A stretch of 13,223 nt of DNA from Nitrososphaerota archaeon (lineage in GTDB: Archaea > Thermoproteota > Nitrososphaeria_A > Caldarchaeales > Wolframiiraptoraceae): assembly GCA_021160205.1 (NCBI GenBank), contig JAGHCZ010000012.1, positions 1 to 13,223 of the forward strand. The letters run 5' to 3'. The stretch's first letter is position 1. Each line of letters begins with the position of its first letter. Below, piece after piece: positions 6,560 to 13,223 of this stretch. The position numbers and the translations under genes are program-made. The notes beneath the pieces were generated by a model. The model was not told the origin of the DNA. It saw only the letters and a list, made by a program, of their open reading frames with translations, and searched no databases.

Positions 6560-7474
6560 AACCGCCTTAGCCGTGTGAAGCCTATTCTCAACTTGATCCC
6601 AAACGGCCGACCGCTCTCCGTCTATCACTTCACTCGTTACCTCTTCGCCTCTTCGAGCTGGAAGGGGGTGCATGAACACGGCGTTAGCCTTAGCCATGAC
6701 CATTAACTTCTCGTTAACTTGATACTTCGGGAGAAAAATATTCATTCTCCGCTCTCGCTCAGCTTCCATCCCCATGCTCACAAAGGTGTCTGTCATGACG
6801 ACGTCCGCATCGCTCACCGCGGCCTCAGGATCTCTAACGACTTCAATTATGGAACCGGTGGCCTCCGCGTTCTTTCTCGCCGATTTCAGATATTCTTCAT
6901 TAGGTTCATAGCCCCGTGGACAGGCTATAGAGATGTTTATTCCCAGCTTCGATGCTGCTGTAAGCGTCGAGTTGCAGACGTTATTCCCGTCGCCTATCCA
7001 AGCGATCTTTAAGCCCTCAAATTTCCGAAACTTTTCCCAAATTGTTAGTAGGTCCGCAAGGGTTTGAAGCGGGTGGTCTAAATCCGAGAGAGCATTAATT
7101 ACGGGTGGATCAGCCCAAGAACTGAGCGTAGTTAAGTCTTCATGCCTCCTAACTCTCGCGATTATGACGTGAACGTATCTGGAGAGGACTCTGGCCGTAT
7201 CCTTTATCGTTTCCCCCCGCGCTAGCTGCATCTCATCCGATCTAAGGTATATTGCTTTGCCTCCGAGCTGATGCACCGCAATCTCGAGGGAAATCCTGGT
7301 CCTAGTGGAGGGCTTCTCAAAGATCATGGCAGCTATTTTCCCAGATAAGATTCCCCGAAGTTTTTCCGGCTCCTTTTTTATGCTGTACGCTAACTTCACG
7401 AGCTCGGTTATCTCTTGAGAAGATAGATCGCGGAGGCTTAATAGGTCCCTCCCTCTCATGCTTTTAACGATCAT
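6539..7474 (-). CDS. argF: Ornithine carbamoyltransferase
   Basis: A 311-residue enzyme that joins carbamoyl phosphate and ornithine to citrulline in arginine synthesis, in the cytoplasm. The carbamoyl-phosphate motif is STRTR (56-60), with HPLQTLAD (134-141). The ornithine loop DTFVSMG (229-235) marks an ornithine rather than an aspartate enzyme. The second catalytic motif reads HPLPARRG (269-276), where most ornithine enzymes have HCLP; the missing Cys normally contacts the ornithine side chain. The downstream EVTSEVIDGERSAVWDQVENRLH matches ornithine carbamoyltransferases well. ATG 7474 has no ribosome binding site but lies at leaderless distance from an AT-rich element near 7500. ATG 7459 (Met6) is an alternative. 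No other arginine genes are in the window. Confidence 0.92.
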   Translation of the reverse strand: MIVKSMRGRDLLSLRDLSSQEITELVKLAYSIKKEPEKLRGILSGKIAAMIFEKPSTRTRISLEIAVHQLGGKAIYLRSDEMQLARGETIKDTARVLSRYVHVIIARVRRHEDLTTLSSWADPPVINALSDLDHPLQTLADLLTIWEKFRKFEGLKIAWIGDGNNVCNSTLTAASKLGINISIACPRGYEPNEEYLKSARKNAEATGSIIEVVRDPEAAVSDADVVMTDTFVSMGMEAERERRMNIFLPKYQVNEKLMVMAKANAVFMHPLPARRGEEVTSEVIDGERSAVWDQVENRLHTAKAVLASILG

Positions 7475-7486
7475 CTAAAAATGGGG

Positions 7487-7613
7487 GCTTCACATATCTA
7501 ATAGATTTTGCTTAAGCTTTTCTCAACAGGGTTCATCGACGCCGAGTAGGAAGTTTACTATGCTAAATGCTTTCAGCTTCACATGACCTAAAATCGATGC
7601 TCCATCAACGCCG
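7487..7613. repeat. Pair of imperfect direct repeats between glmS and argF
   Basis: GCTTCACAT occurs at 7487-7495 and again at 7576-7584. Each is followed at a different distance by a near-identical 11-mer: CATCGACGCCG (7534-7544) and CATCAACGCCG (7603-7613). Also, CTTCACA (7577-7583) is inverted as TGTGAAG (7615-7621). The 150-base gap otherwise holds the argF promoter, with an AT-rich TATA candidate near 7495-7505, and no credible gene. The repeats may be chance or remnants of a duplication. Confidence 0.35.
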
Positions 7614-7624
7614 CTGTGAAGTGC

Positions 7625-9445
7625 TCACTGAACGGTTACGCTCTTTGCCAGGTTTCTGGGCTTATCTGGGTCGTGGCCTTTCTCGACGGCGAGGTAGTAT
7701 GCTAGGAGCTGGAAAGGTATTACGTAAATTATCGGGCTTAACGTTTGAGGCACCTTCGGGAGACCAAGCCACCAATCCGAAAGCTCTTCAAGCTCTTTAT
7801 CTCCATCTGTTCCAACGCAGTAGATCTCCGCTCCTCTCGCTTTCATTTCCATAATGTTTCCGATGATTTGCTTCCGCGTGGAGTCATGGGGGGCTATGAA
7901 GAAGATCGGGTATCCCTCTTCGATCACGCTGATCGGGCCGTGCTTACTTTCTCCAGCTGGATAAGCGATGCACGGTATATAGCTGAGCTCCATGACTTTC
8001 AGTCTAGCCTCGAGGGCCGTTGCGTAGTTTATCCCTCTTCCTAGGAAGAATATGCTCGATCGGCGAGCGAGTTTTTTCGCAAGCGTTTTCATGGGATTAC
8101 TGGAAAATTCTATGGTTTTTTCAGCTAGCTCCGGGATGCCTTTCAACTCATCTTCCAATTCGTCTATCTCGTATTGGGCGAGCTTCCCCCTTTTCCTCGC
8201 AAGTCTCAGAGCTAATTGGGCCAAGACTATGAGCTGAGCGGTGAAGGTCTTTGTAGCGGCCACTCCTATTTCAGGACCGGAGTTTTGAAGCACATACGCC
8301 CTCGAGACCCTGGTCAGCGTTGATCCAACTACGTTAGTTAACCCCAGTATAGTCGCCGCGTTCATCCTCGCGTAATCAACCGCGGTTAAAACATCCGCAG
8401 TTTCCCCCGACTGGCTGACGGCCAAGATTACCGTATCTATTCCAATCGATTTTCCATAGTTTTCTATGAATTCGGAGGCGATCACGGGGGTTGCGCTCAA
8501 TCTCGCGATCTTCGAGAACATGTAAGATGCGGCGACGCAGGCGTTATACGACGTTCCGGCAGCGACTAGGAAAACGTCCTTTCCCCGATCCAAGAACTCC
8601 GTTAGAAGATCCAGATATTTCTTCTGGGCTCTTAAGGCTCCTCGGAGAGCGTGCGGCTGCTCATATATCTCTTTGAGCGTGAAGTGCGTATATCCGCTTT
8701 TCTCAGCCATCTCAATGGTCCACTCAAGCTGAACTGCGCGCTTTTGAACCTCGACTCCCGACTCGAGCTTGTAAACCTTAACGTCGTCGGAGGTTAGATA
8801 GCCCATCTCTCCGTTATCTAAGAAGATTGTTTTCCTGGTGTGCTCGATGAAGGCGGCGACATCGCTCGCCGCGAAGTTAAATTCGCTTCCGAGGCCGATC
8901 ACGAGGGGAGACTCGTTTCTTGCGAAAACTATCTTGTCGGGTTCATCTGCAGAAATGACCGCGATGGCGTAGCTTCCTTTCAGCCTCCTAACGGCGTTCA
9001 TTACAGCGTGGAAGAGGTCGCTTCCACTTTTCACGTATTCCTCGATTAAATGCGCGATTACCTCGGTATCTGTTCTTGATCTGAAAACATGTTTCCTATC
9101 GATCAACTCCTCCTTTAACTCTAGGAAATTCTCGATCACGCCATTATGAACTACGGCGATTTTCCCCTCGCAATCTAGATGCGGATGAGCGTTCGTCTGC
9201 GTCGGAGCCCCGTGAGTTGCCCACCTCGTATGGGCTATGCCGATGGATCCGGGTAGATCATCGAGATTCAACCTTCTGTGAATTTCATCTATTTTTCCTG
9301 CATCCTTCTTAACGTGGACTTTATTTTCCGATACAGTAGCGATTCCCGCTGAGTCGTATCCCCTATACTCGAGCCTCTTTAATCCCAGATGAAGAAGCGG
9401 GGCGACGCTTTTTCCTTTAATAGCGCATCCAATTATTCCGCACAT
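7625..9445 (-). CDS. glmS: Glutamine--fructose-6-phosphate aminotransferase (isomerizing)
   Basis: A complete 606-residue GlmS, which makes glucosamine-6-phosphate from fructose-6-phosphate and glutamine, the first step to UDP-GlcNAc for glycans. The N-terminal glutaminase domain (about 1-220) begins with the nucleophile Cys2 after Met removal, and has RWATHG (74-79) and HNG (100-102). Two SIS sugar-isomerase domains follow: about 287-420 with AAGTSYNA (295-302) and SQSGET (344-349), and about 455-595 with ELSYIPCIAYPAGESKHGP. Glu486 matches the catalytic Glu of the E. coli enzyme by motif. The C-terminus PRNLAKSVTVQ carries the conserved Lys601. The start is certain because Cys2 must follow Met. 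It has its own promoter, with a dyad over the TATA region. Confidence 0.97.
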   Translation of the reverse strand: MCGIIGCAIKGKSVAPLLHLGLKRLEYRGYDSAGIATVSENKVHVKKDAGKIDEIHRRLNLDDLPGSIGIAHTRWATHGAPTQTNAHPHLDCEGKIAVVHNGVIENFLELKEELIDRKHVFRSRTDTEVIAHLIEEYVKSGSDLFHAVMNAVRRLKGSYAIAVISADEPDKIVFARNESPLVIGLGSEFNFAASDVAAFIEHTRKTIFLDNGEMGYLTSDDVKVYKLESGVEVQKRAVQLEWTIEMAEKSGYTHFTLKEIYEQPHALRGALRAQKKYLDLLTEFLDRGKDVFLVAAGTSYNACVAASYMFSKIARLSATPVIASEFIENYGKSIGIDTVILAVSQSGETADVLTAVDYARMNAATILGLTNVVGSTLTRVSRAYVLQNSGPEIGVAATKTFTAQLIVLAQLALRLARKRGKLAQYEIDELEDELKGIPELAEKTIEFSSNPMKTLAKKLARRSSIFFLGRGINYATALEARLKVMELSYIPCIAYPAGESKHGPISVIEEGYPIFFIAPHDSTRKQIIGNIMEMKARGAEIYCVGTDGDKELEELSDWWLGLPKVPQTLSPIIYVIPFQLLAYYLAVEKGHDPDKPRNLAKSVTVQ

Positions 9446-9464
9446 CGGTTTCCTGAGATAACTC

Positions 9465-9489
9465 GAATAAGCGCCTTAAAGGCTTATTC
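9465..9489. promoter_or_regulatory. Dyad over the glmS TATA region, candidate operator
   Basis: Outer arms GAATAA (9465-9470) and TTATTC (9484-9489) enclose inner arms GCCTT and AAGGC around a single A, with two extra bases (GC) on one side. On the minus strand the centre, CCTTTAAGG, lies about 30 bases before the glmS ATG, where the TATA box should be. A protein bound here would block transcription. I see no glucosamine-responsive ribozyme-like element. Confidence 0.45.
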
Positions 9490-9528
9490 ATTCTAGAAGA
9501 TTCTTGGCGGCGCATTCTATTCTATTGG

Positions 9529-9542
9529 AAAAATCGATTTTT
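9529..9542 (-). terminator. Possible terminator downstream of hypF
   Basis: A perfect 14-base palindrome, AAAAATCGATTTTT, lies 13 bases past the hypF stop and gives a T5 run on the minus strand. Archaeal termination often uses short T-runs, so this could end the hypF transcript before the glmS promoter. The run is short and the call is tentative. Confidence 0.35.
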
Positions 9543-9554
9543 AGAATCACGACT

Positions 9555-11861
9555 TTAACGCGCATTATTGATCGCTCCAGCTATATACGCTTGGCCCACA
9601 GCTATCCCTCCATCTCCCGGAGGAATCATTTTATTCACGTAAATCTTCGAAGCCGAGTTTTCTTCGATCGCCTTTAGGAGAACTTGGTTTACGGCGGCTC
9701 CGCCTGAAATGTATATTGTTTTCACGCCGAGGCTCCGCGCCTTCTCTCCCGCGATGACGCCGAAACATGCCCCAAGAAGGTATTGAGCCGTATATGCTAG
9801 ATCTCTCTTAGGTTCATGTAAATTTTCGATTAATATTTTCAATATTTCGCTGGAGGAGATCACGCTTTTCCCGTCTCTCTCATCAATAAATGGGTCGATT
9901 GATTTTAGGAGTGGTTTTCCGCCTATTGAAGCGTCTTCGAGAATTATCGCGGGTTCTCCTTCATAGCTTCTCTCGAGGCAAAGATTAAAGAGCGCCGAGG
10001 CGCTGTCCAGAAATCTCCCCGTGCTCGAGGTCCATGGCCCCTTATTTTTCTCCACGAGGTCTAAGACCGCTTGGAGCTCCTGTTCTCCGTGTTTAAGTCC
10101 CTTAAGTAAACCCGTTTTCCTGTAAAGTTTCGAGATTTCCGATTTCTCCATAAACTTAGACAATATCGATGCAAGCATTCGAGCGGGTCTCTTCGCCGCC
10201 AAGTCTCCGCCAGGCATCAAGGAATACTCGATGAACCCTGTTCTCGAAAAACTTTCTCCGCTCCAAATGATCACCTCGCCTCCCCAGATAGCTCCATCCA
10301 ATCCATATCCAACTCCATCCATCATGACTCCGACCGCGGGCTCTGAGGGATCATGGCCGACCTCGGCCATCACCGAGGCCATGTGAGCGAAATGATGTTG
10401 AATTAGCTTCAAATCATGCCCCCGCGTAGAGGCGAATTTTTCAGCCGCGGCTCTTGATCGATAAGTTGGGTGGAGGTCGGCGGCGACGACGGGGCTTCTT
10501 TCATGTAGTTTATAGCACCTTGCTAGAAATTTTAGGCTTGATTCGTGCTCCTTCAAAACTACGGGGTTATCCAAGTCTCCGGAGTAAGGCGCTAAAATTA
10601 TTTTATCATCAAATCCTATTGCTCCTGATGTTTCCAGCTCGGCGCCATACGCGATTACACAGCGGTTCAATTTATGTCCTAACTTAATGATCTTCGGCGC
10701 GTATCCTCTTCCAAATCTCAGGATGACCATTTGACCGTGGGTCGGCCTAATTACCGAGTCATCAATTCTATGAACTATTCTCCTATTATGGGTTAAAATA
10801 TAATCGGCGATTTCCGCCAATTTTCCGAGCTTAGAGTCATCGCTGATCATCGGGTCCCCATAAACGTTTCCGCTGGTCATTATCAGGAATTTATCCCTGG
10901 TTTCTCCTAGAAGGAGATAGTGAAGAGGAGTGTACGGGAGCATCACGCCTAAGTTGCTGAGGGATGGAGCGACATAACTAGATACGGGCGCGCCAGCCCT
11001 CTTGGGTAGAAGGATTATGGGCCTAATCTGCCCGCGAAAAATCTCTTCGACTTCCTTCGGGATTTCAACGATCTTCCTCGCGGCGTTGAGATCCAAGGCC
11101 ATCAAAGCGAAAGGCTTTCTCGGACGCCTTTTCCTCTTCCTCAACTCGAGAACCACTTCGTCGTCGCTCGCCAAGCACGCGAGATGGTATCCTCCGATTC
11201 CCTTGACGGCGACTATTGCGCCCGAATCTATTAGCTCGGCGGCGGCGGATAACGGGTCTTCTTCTTCGATTTTGTTGAGTTTTTTGTCGAGAAGCGATAG
11301 GGATGGGCCGCATCGAGGACAGCTTATTCCTTGGGCGTGGTACCTCCTCTCATTCCATAAATCTTGGTATTCGCTCCTACATTCCTCGCAGAGAGGGAAA
11401 TCGTTCATGGCGGTGTTCTCTCGATCATAGGGCGGTCTATGGATCATCGAGTACCTTGGACCGCACCAAGCGCAGCTATTAAAAGGATATCTGTACCACC
11501 TACTTTCTGGGTCGAGGATTTCTTTGAGGCATTCATCGCACATGGCTAAGTCTTGGGGAATCTCCGATGCTAGGACTTGATTCACTCCGCTCTTCATTAT
11601 TTTGAAGCCCTTTACGTTTATTGGCTCGGTTTCCGCGAATTGAAGCTTATCTATTCTAGCTGGTGGGGGTTTTTTCTCGCGTAATAGCTTGAGGAATTTC
11701 TTTATTTTCGCTTCTTCGGCTTCGACGTGTATCTCGACTTCGCCTCCGCCGAGGTTTTTCACGTATCCATCCACGCCGGCGAGATAGGCTATTCTCCTGA
11801 TGAAGGGTCTAAAGCCGACTCCTTGAACCATCCCCGCAACGTAGATCTTTACTGCTTTCAT
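9555..11861 (-). CDS. hypF: [NiFe] hydrogenase maturation carbamoyltransferase HypF
   Basis: A 768-residue HypF, near the usual length. It turns carbamoyl phosphate into carbamoyl-adenylate and passes the carbamoyl group to the C-terminal Cys of HypE, the source of the CN ligands of the NiFe centre. Domains in order: acylphosphatase (about 4-90) with VQGVGFRPF (12-20); zinc-finger region with eight cysteines in CX2C pairs (108/111, 130/133, 158/161, 181/184); YrdC-like domain (about 200-385), with KRKRRPRKPFALM; and Kae1-like domain (about 400-765) with HHFAHMASV (489-497), MMDGVGYGLDGAIWGGE (513-529) and ISGGAAVNQ (718-726). All hallmark residues seem intact. It follows the hydrogenase large-subunit gene by 99 bases and has its own TATA candidate, so it may be both co-transcribed and separately expressed. 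No other hyp genes are in the window. Confidence 0.97.
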   Translation of the reverse strand: MKAVKIYVAGMVQGVGFRPFIRRIAYLAGVDGYVKNLGGGEVEIHVEAEEAKIKKFLKLLREKKPPPARIDKLQFAETEPINVKGFKIMKSGVNQVLASEIPQDLAMCDECLKEILDPESRWYRYPFNSCAWCGPRYSMIHRPPYDRENTAMNDFPLCEECRSEYQDLWNERRYHAQGISCPRCGPSLSLLDKKLNKIEEEDPLSAAAELIDSGAIVAVKGIGGYHLACLASDDEVVLELRKRKRRPRKPFALMALDLNAARKIVEIPKEVEEIFRGQIRPIILLPKRAGAPVSSYVAPSLSNLGVMLPYTPLHYLLLGETRDKFLIMTSGNVYGDPMISDDSKLGKLAEIADYILTHNRRIVHRIDDSVIRPTHGQMVILRFGRGYAPKIIKLGHKLNRCVIAYGAELETSGAIGFDDKIILAPYSGDLDNPVVLKEHESSLKFLARCYKLHERSPVVAADLHPTYRSRAAAEKFASTRGHDLKLIQHHFAHMASVMAEVGHDPSEPAVGVMMDGVGYGLDGAIWGGEVIIWSGESFSRTGFIEYSLMPGGDLAAKRPARMLASILSKFMEKSEISKLYRKTGLLKGLKHGEQELQAVLDLVEKNKGPWTSSTGRFLDSASALFNLCLERSYEGEPAIILEDASIGGKPLLKSIDPFIDERDGKSVISSSEILKILIENLHEPKRDLAYTAQYLLGACFGVIAGEKARSLGVKTIYISGGAAVNQVLLKAIEENSASKIYVNKMIPPGDGGIAVGQAYIAGAINNAR

Positions 11862-11894
11862 GAGGTTAACTTCCGGCTACTTAGTTTCCGCCCG

Positions 11895-11919
11895 ATAAAA
11901 TATAGATTAAACGCTAATC
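11895..11919 (-). promoter_or_regulatory. Candidate hypF promoter with upstream inverted repeat
   Basis: The minus strand reads ATATTTTAT (11895-11903), a TATA box that would give a leader of about 12 bases. Directly upstream is an inverted repeat, GATTA (11905-11909) and TAATC (11915-11919), over the BRE position. The hypF leader has no clear ribosome binding site beyond GGAAG. Confidence 0.4.
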
Positions 11920-11960
11920 GCTGCTTTAAAAACGATTTAGAAAATTCAAGAAGAGTGGAG

Positions 11961-13223
11961 TTATTCTTCGATCATTTTCAACTTTATTGCGTGGACCGAG
12001 CATGAGATACATGGATCATAGTTTCTTATCGTTGTTTCTACGATGGCTTGAGCCTTTTCTTGAGGTCCCTTTAGAATCAGATCTTCCACCTTGAGTATGT
12101 CCTCTTCCATCGCTGCATAGTTTTGAGCCGTGGGCGGCACGATGTTGGCGTAGAGTATCGCGCCTTTCCCATCGATCCTGTAAAAGTGGTATAGCATACC
12201 TCTGGGCGCTTCGACTATCGCAGCTCCTTCACCCGCCTTAACTTCTTCCTCAATGTATGGCTGCGAGGGCTCTGAGTATTCTTCGATGAGCCTCCTTATT
12301 TCCAGCGCGGAGTGGTAGGTTTCGGCGGCTCTGGCTATGATGCTTTGATAGGTGTTTTTGAGGGGAGCCTTGTATCCGGCTTTTTCCAAGATGTCTTTCA
12401 CTTCGGGCGCGAGGAGGTCATAGTTTAGGTTGAATCTGGCGATTGGGCCGGTTATATACGGCTTTCCATTTTTCAGCCTATAATGTAGGGCGTTGGAGTA
12501 GATTTTCTGCTCTACTTGGACGTTTTTCTCGAAATCGTCTTCCGGAAATCTCCCTCCGAGATTGTTCGCTACAATCCCTTTCATGATCGGATATTCTTTA
12601 TCTCCTTTCAGGGACATGGTCACAAAGTCGTATTCTATCTCAGGAATAGGGAGGTTGAGAACGAACTTCAAGAGATTCCTTGCTTTTTTCTCGACCTCAT
12701 CGAAGTCTTTTAGCAAGCTTTGCAGCTCTTCTTTCCTAATTATTCTATGGAGGCCGCCAACCCTAAAGCCGATCGGATGGACAGCTCTTCCTCCTATAAC
12801 CTCTATCGCCTTATTGCCCCATGCTCTTACGGCGACGGCGTCCTTGACGAACTGAGGGTGATCCTTCGCCATCTCAAAGGCTGAAGAGTATCCGAGGAAA
12901 TCTGGGGCGTGGAGGAACGCGAAGTGGAGGACATGGCTCTCGATCCACTCTCCGAAGAAGGCTATCTTCCTCAGCTTCTCCAATTCTTCGGAAACTTCTA
13001 TTCCCAATATTTTCTCCATGGCCCTACTCGCGGCCATTACGTAGGCAAGCGGGCAGATTCCGCAGATTCTAGCGGTCAGGTCTGGGGCTTCTAGATAAAA
13101 TCTCCCTCTTAGAAAGGCTTCGAAGAACCTCGGCGGCTCGAATATGTTCACCTCGACGTATTCTATCCTTCCATTTTTCACTCTTACCCATACTCCTCCT
13201 TCGCCTTCAACCCTCGCCAGATG
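11961..13223 (-). CDS. Cytoplasmic [NiFe] hydrogenase large (alpha) subunit, N-terminus cut by the window edge
   Basis: The visible 420 residues open with HLARVEGEGGVWVRV, which continues upstream of the GTG at 13181, so that codon is internal and the true start lies beyond the right edge (about 10-15 residues missing). The subunit carries the NiFe active site. The proximal motif is EPPRFFEAFLRGR (28-40), then RICGICP (53-59; Cys54, Cys57). The distal motif is DPCISCSVH (403-411; Cys405, Cys408). These motifs fit group 3 hydrogenases, such as the alpha subunit of NAD(P)-linked sulfhydrogenases (3b) or MvhA (3c); I lean to 3b by eye. The maturation protease would cut after His411, removing only nine residues, AIKLKMIEE. 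No signal peptide is expected for this group. The small and electron-transfer subunits must lie to the right. HypF follows. Confidence 0.93.
   Translation of the reverse strand, partial: HLARVEGEGGVWVRVKNGRIEYVEVNIFEPPRFFEAFLRGRFYLEAPDLTARICGICPLAYVMAASRAMEKILGIEVSEELEKLRKIAFFGEWIESHVLHFAFLHAPDFLGYSSAFEMAKDHPQFVKDAVAVRAWGNKAIEVIGGRAVHPIGFRVGGLHRIIRKEELQSLLKDFDEVEKKARNLLKFVLNLPIPEIEYDFVTMSLKGDKEYPIMKGIVANNLGGRFPEDDFEKNVQVEQKIYSNALHYRLKNGKPYITGPIARFNLNYDLLAPEVKDILEKAGYKAPLKNTYQSIIARAAETYHSALEIRRLIEEYSEPSQPYIEEEVKAGEGAAIVEAPRGMLYHFYRIDGKGAILYANIVPPTAQNYAAMEEDILKVEDLILKGPQEKAQAIVETTIRNYDPCISCSVHAIKLKMIEE

Noticed and set aside
6539..7474. Aspartate carbamoyltransferase, suggested by the HPLP motif
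   Set aside because: The SMG loop and the C-terminal VWDQVENRLH segment are of the ornithine enzyme type.
7510..7625. C/D box small RNA on the minus strand
   Set aside because: Boxes resembling TGATGG and CTGA can be found, but a full C-D'-C'-D order with guide-length spacers could not be made.
11002..11430. Plus-strand 142-codon open frame
   Set aside because: It lies wholly inside hypF, opposite the zinc-finger and YrdC region, and its Ser/Leu-rich product is typical of an antisense shadow.
13179..13181. GTG as the start of the hydrogenase large subunit
   Set aside because: The frame stays open upstream and encodes the conserved ARVEGEGG segment, so the GTG is an internal Val.

Overview
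The window reads as a piece of an anaerobic archaeal chromosome, most likely from the TACK group (something like Bathyarchaeia; the lineage is inferred, not shown). Supporting signs are short intergenic gaps with archaeal TATA boxes, several starts that look leaderless, strong GGTGA-type ribosome binding sites on two other genes, a helicase-less XPF nuclease of the crenarchaeal size, and an archaeal-type WtpA. All genes except two lie on the minus strand.

Layout from left to right. (1) Positions 1-2221, minus: a tungstate/molybdate uptake unit, with a ModE-type regulator fused to an oxyanion-binding domain, then the binding protein WtpA, then the first codons of the permease WtpB running off the left edge. 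A symmetric array of three 6-bp half-sites lies directly upstream of the wtpA TATA box and is a strong candidate operator for the regulator. (2) 2414-3733, plus: a protein with signal peptide, extracellular beta-rich domain, long coiled coil, one membrane span, and a cytoplasmic AbrB/SpoVT-type DNA-binding domain. This is the most unusual gene here. (3) 3811-4836, minus: a radical SAM/SPASM enzyme of unknown substrate. (4) 4934-6559: a divergent pair of a short XPF-like nuclease (minus) and a spore-photoproduct-lyase-like radical SAM protein (plus) with overlapping promoter elements. (5) 6539-9445, minus: ornithine carbamoyltransferase and GlmS, each with its own apparent promoter. (6) 9555-13223, minus: HypF and the 5'-truncated large subunit of a cytoplasmic [NiFe] hydrogenase (group 3-like), whose NiFe(CN)2CO centre HypF helps to build.

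Together the genes suggest an H2-using or H2-producing anaerobe that depends on tungsten or molybdenum enzymes and makes its own arginine and amino sugars. There is no gene-free stretch over 300 bases. The largest gaps are 2222-2413 (divergent promoters) and 7475-7624 (a pair of imperfect repeats and the argF promoter). I saw no tRNA, rRNA, CRISPR array or insertion sequence.
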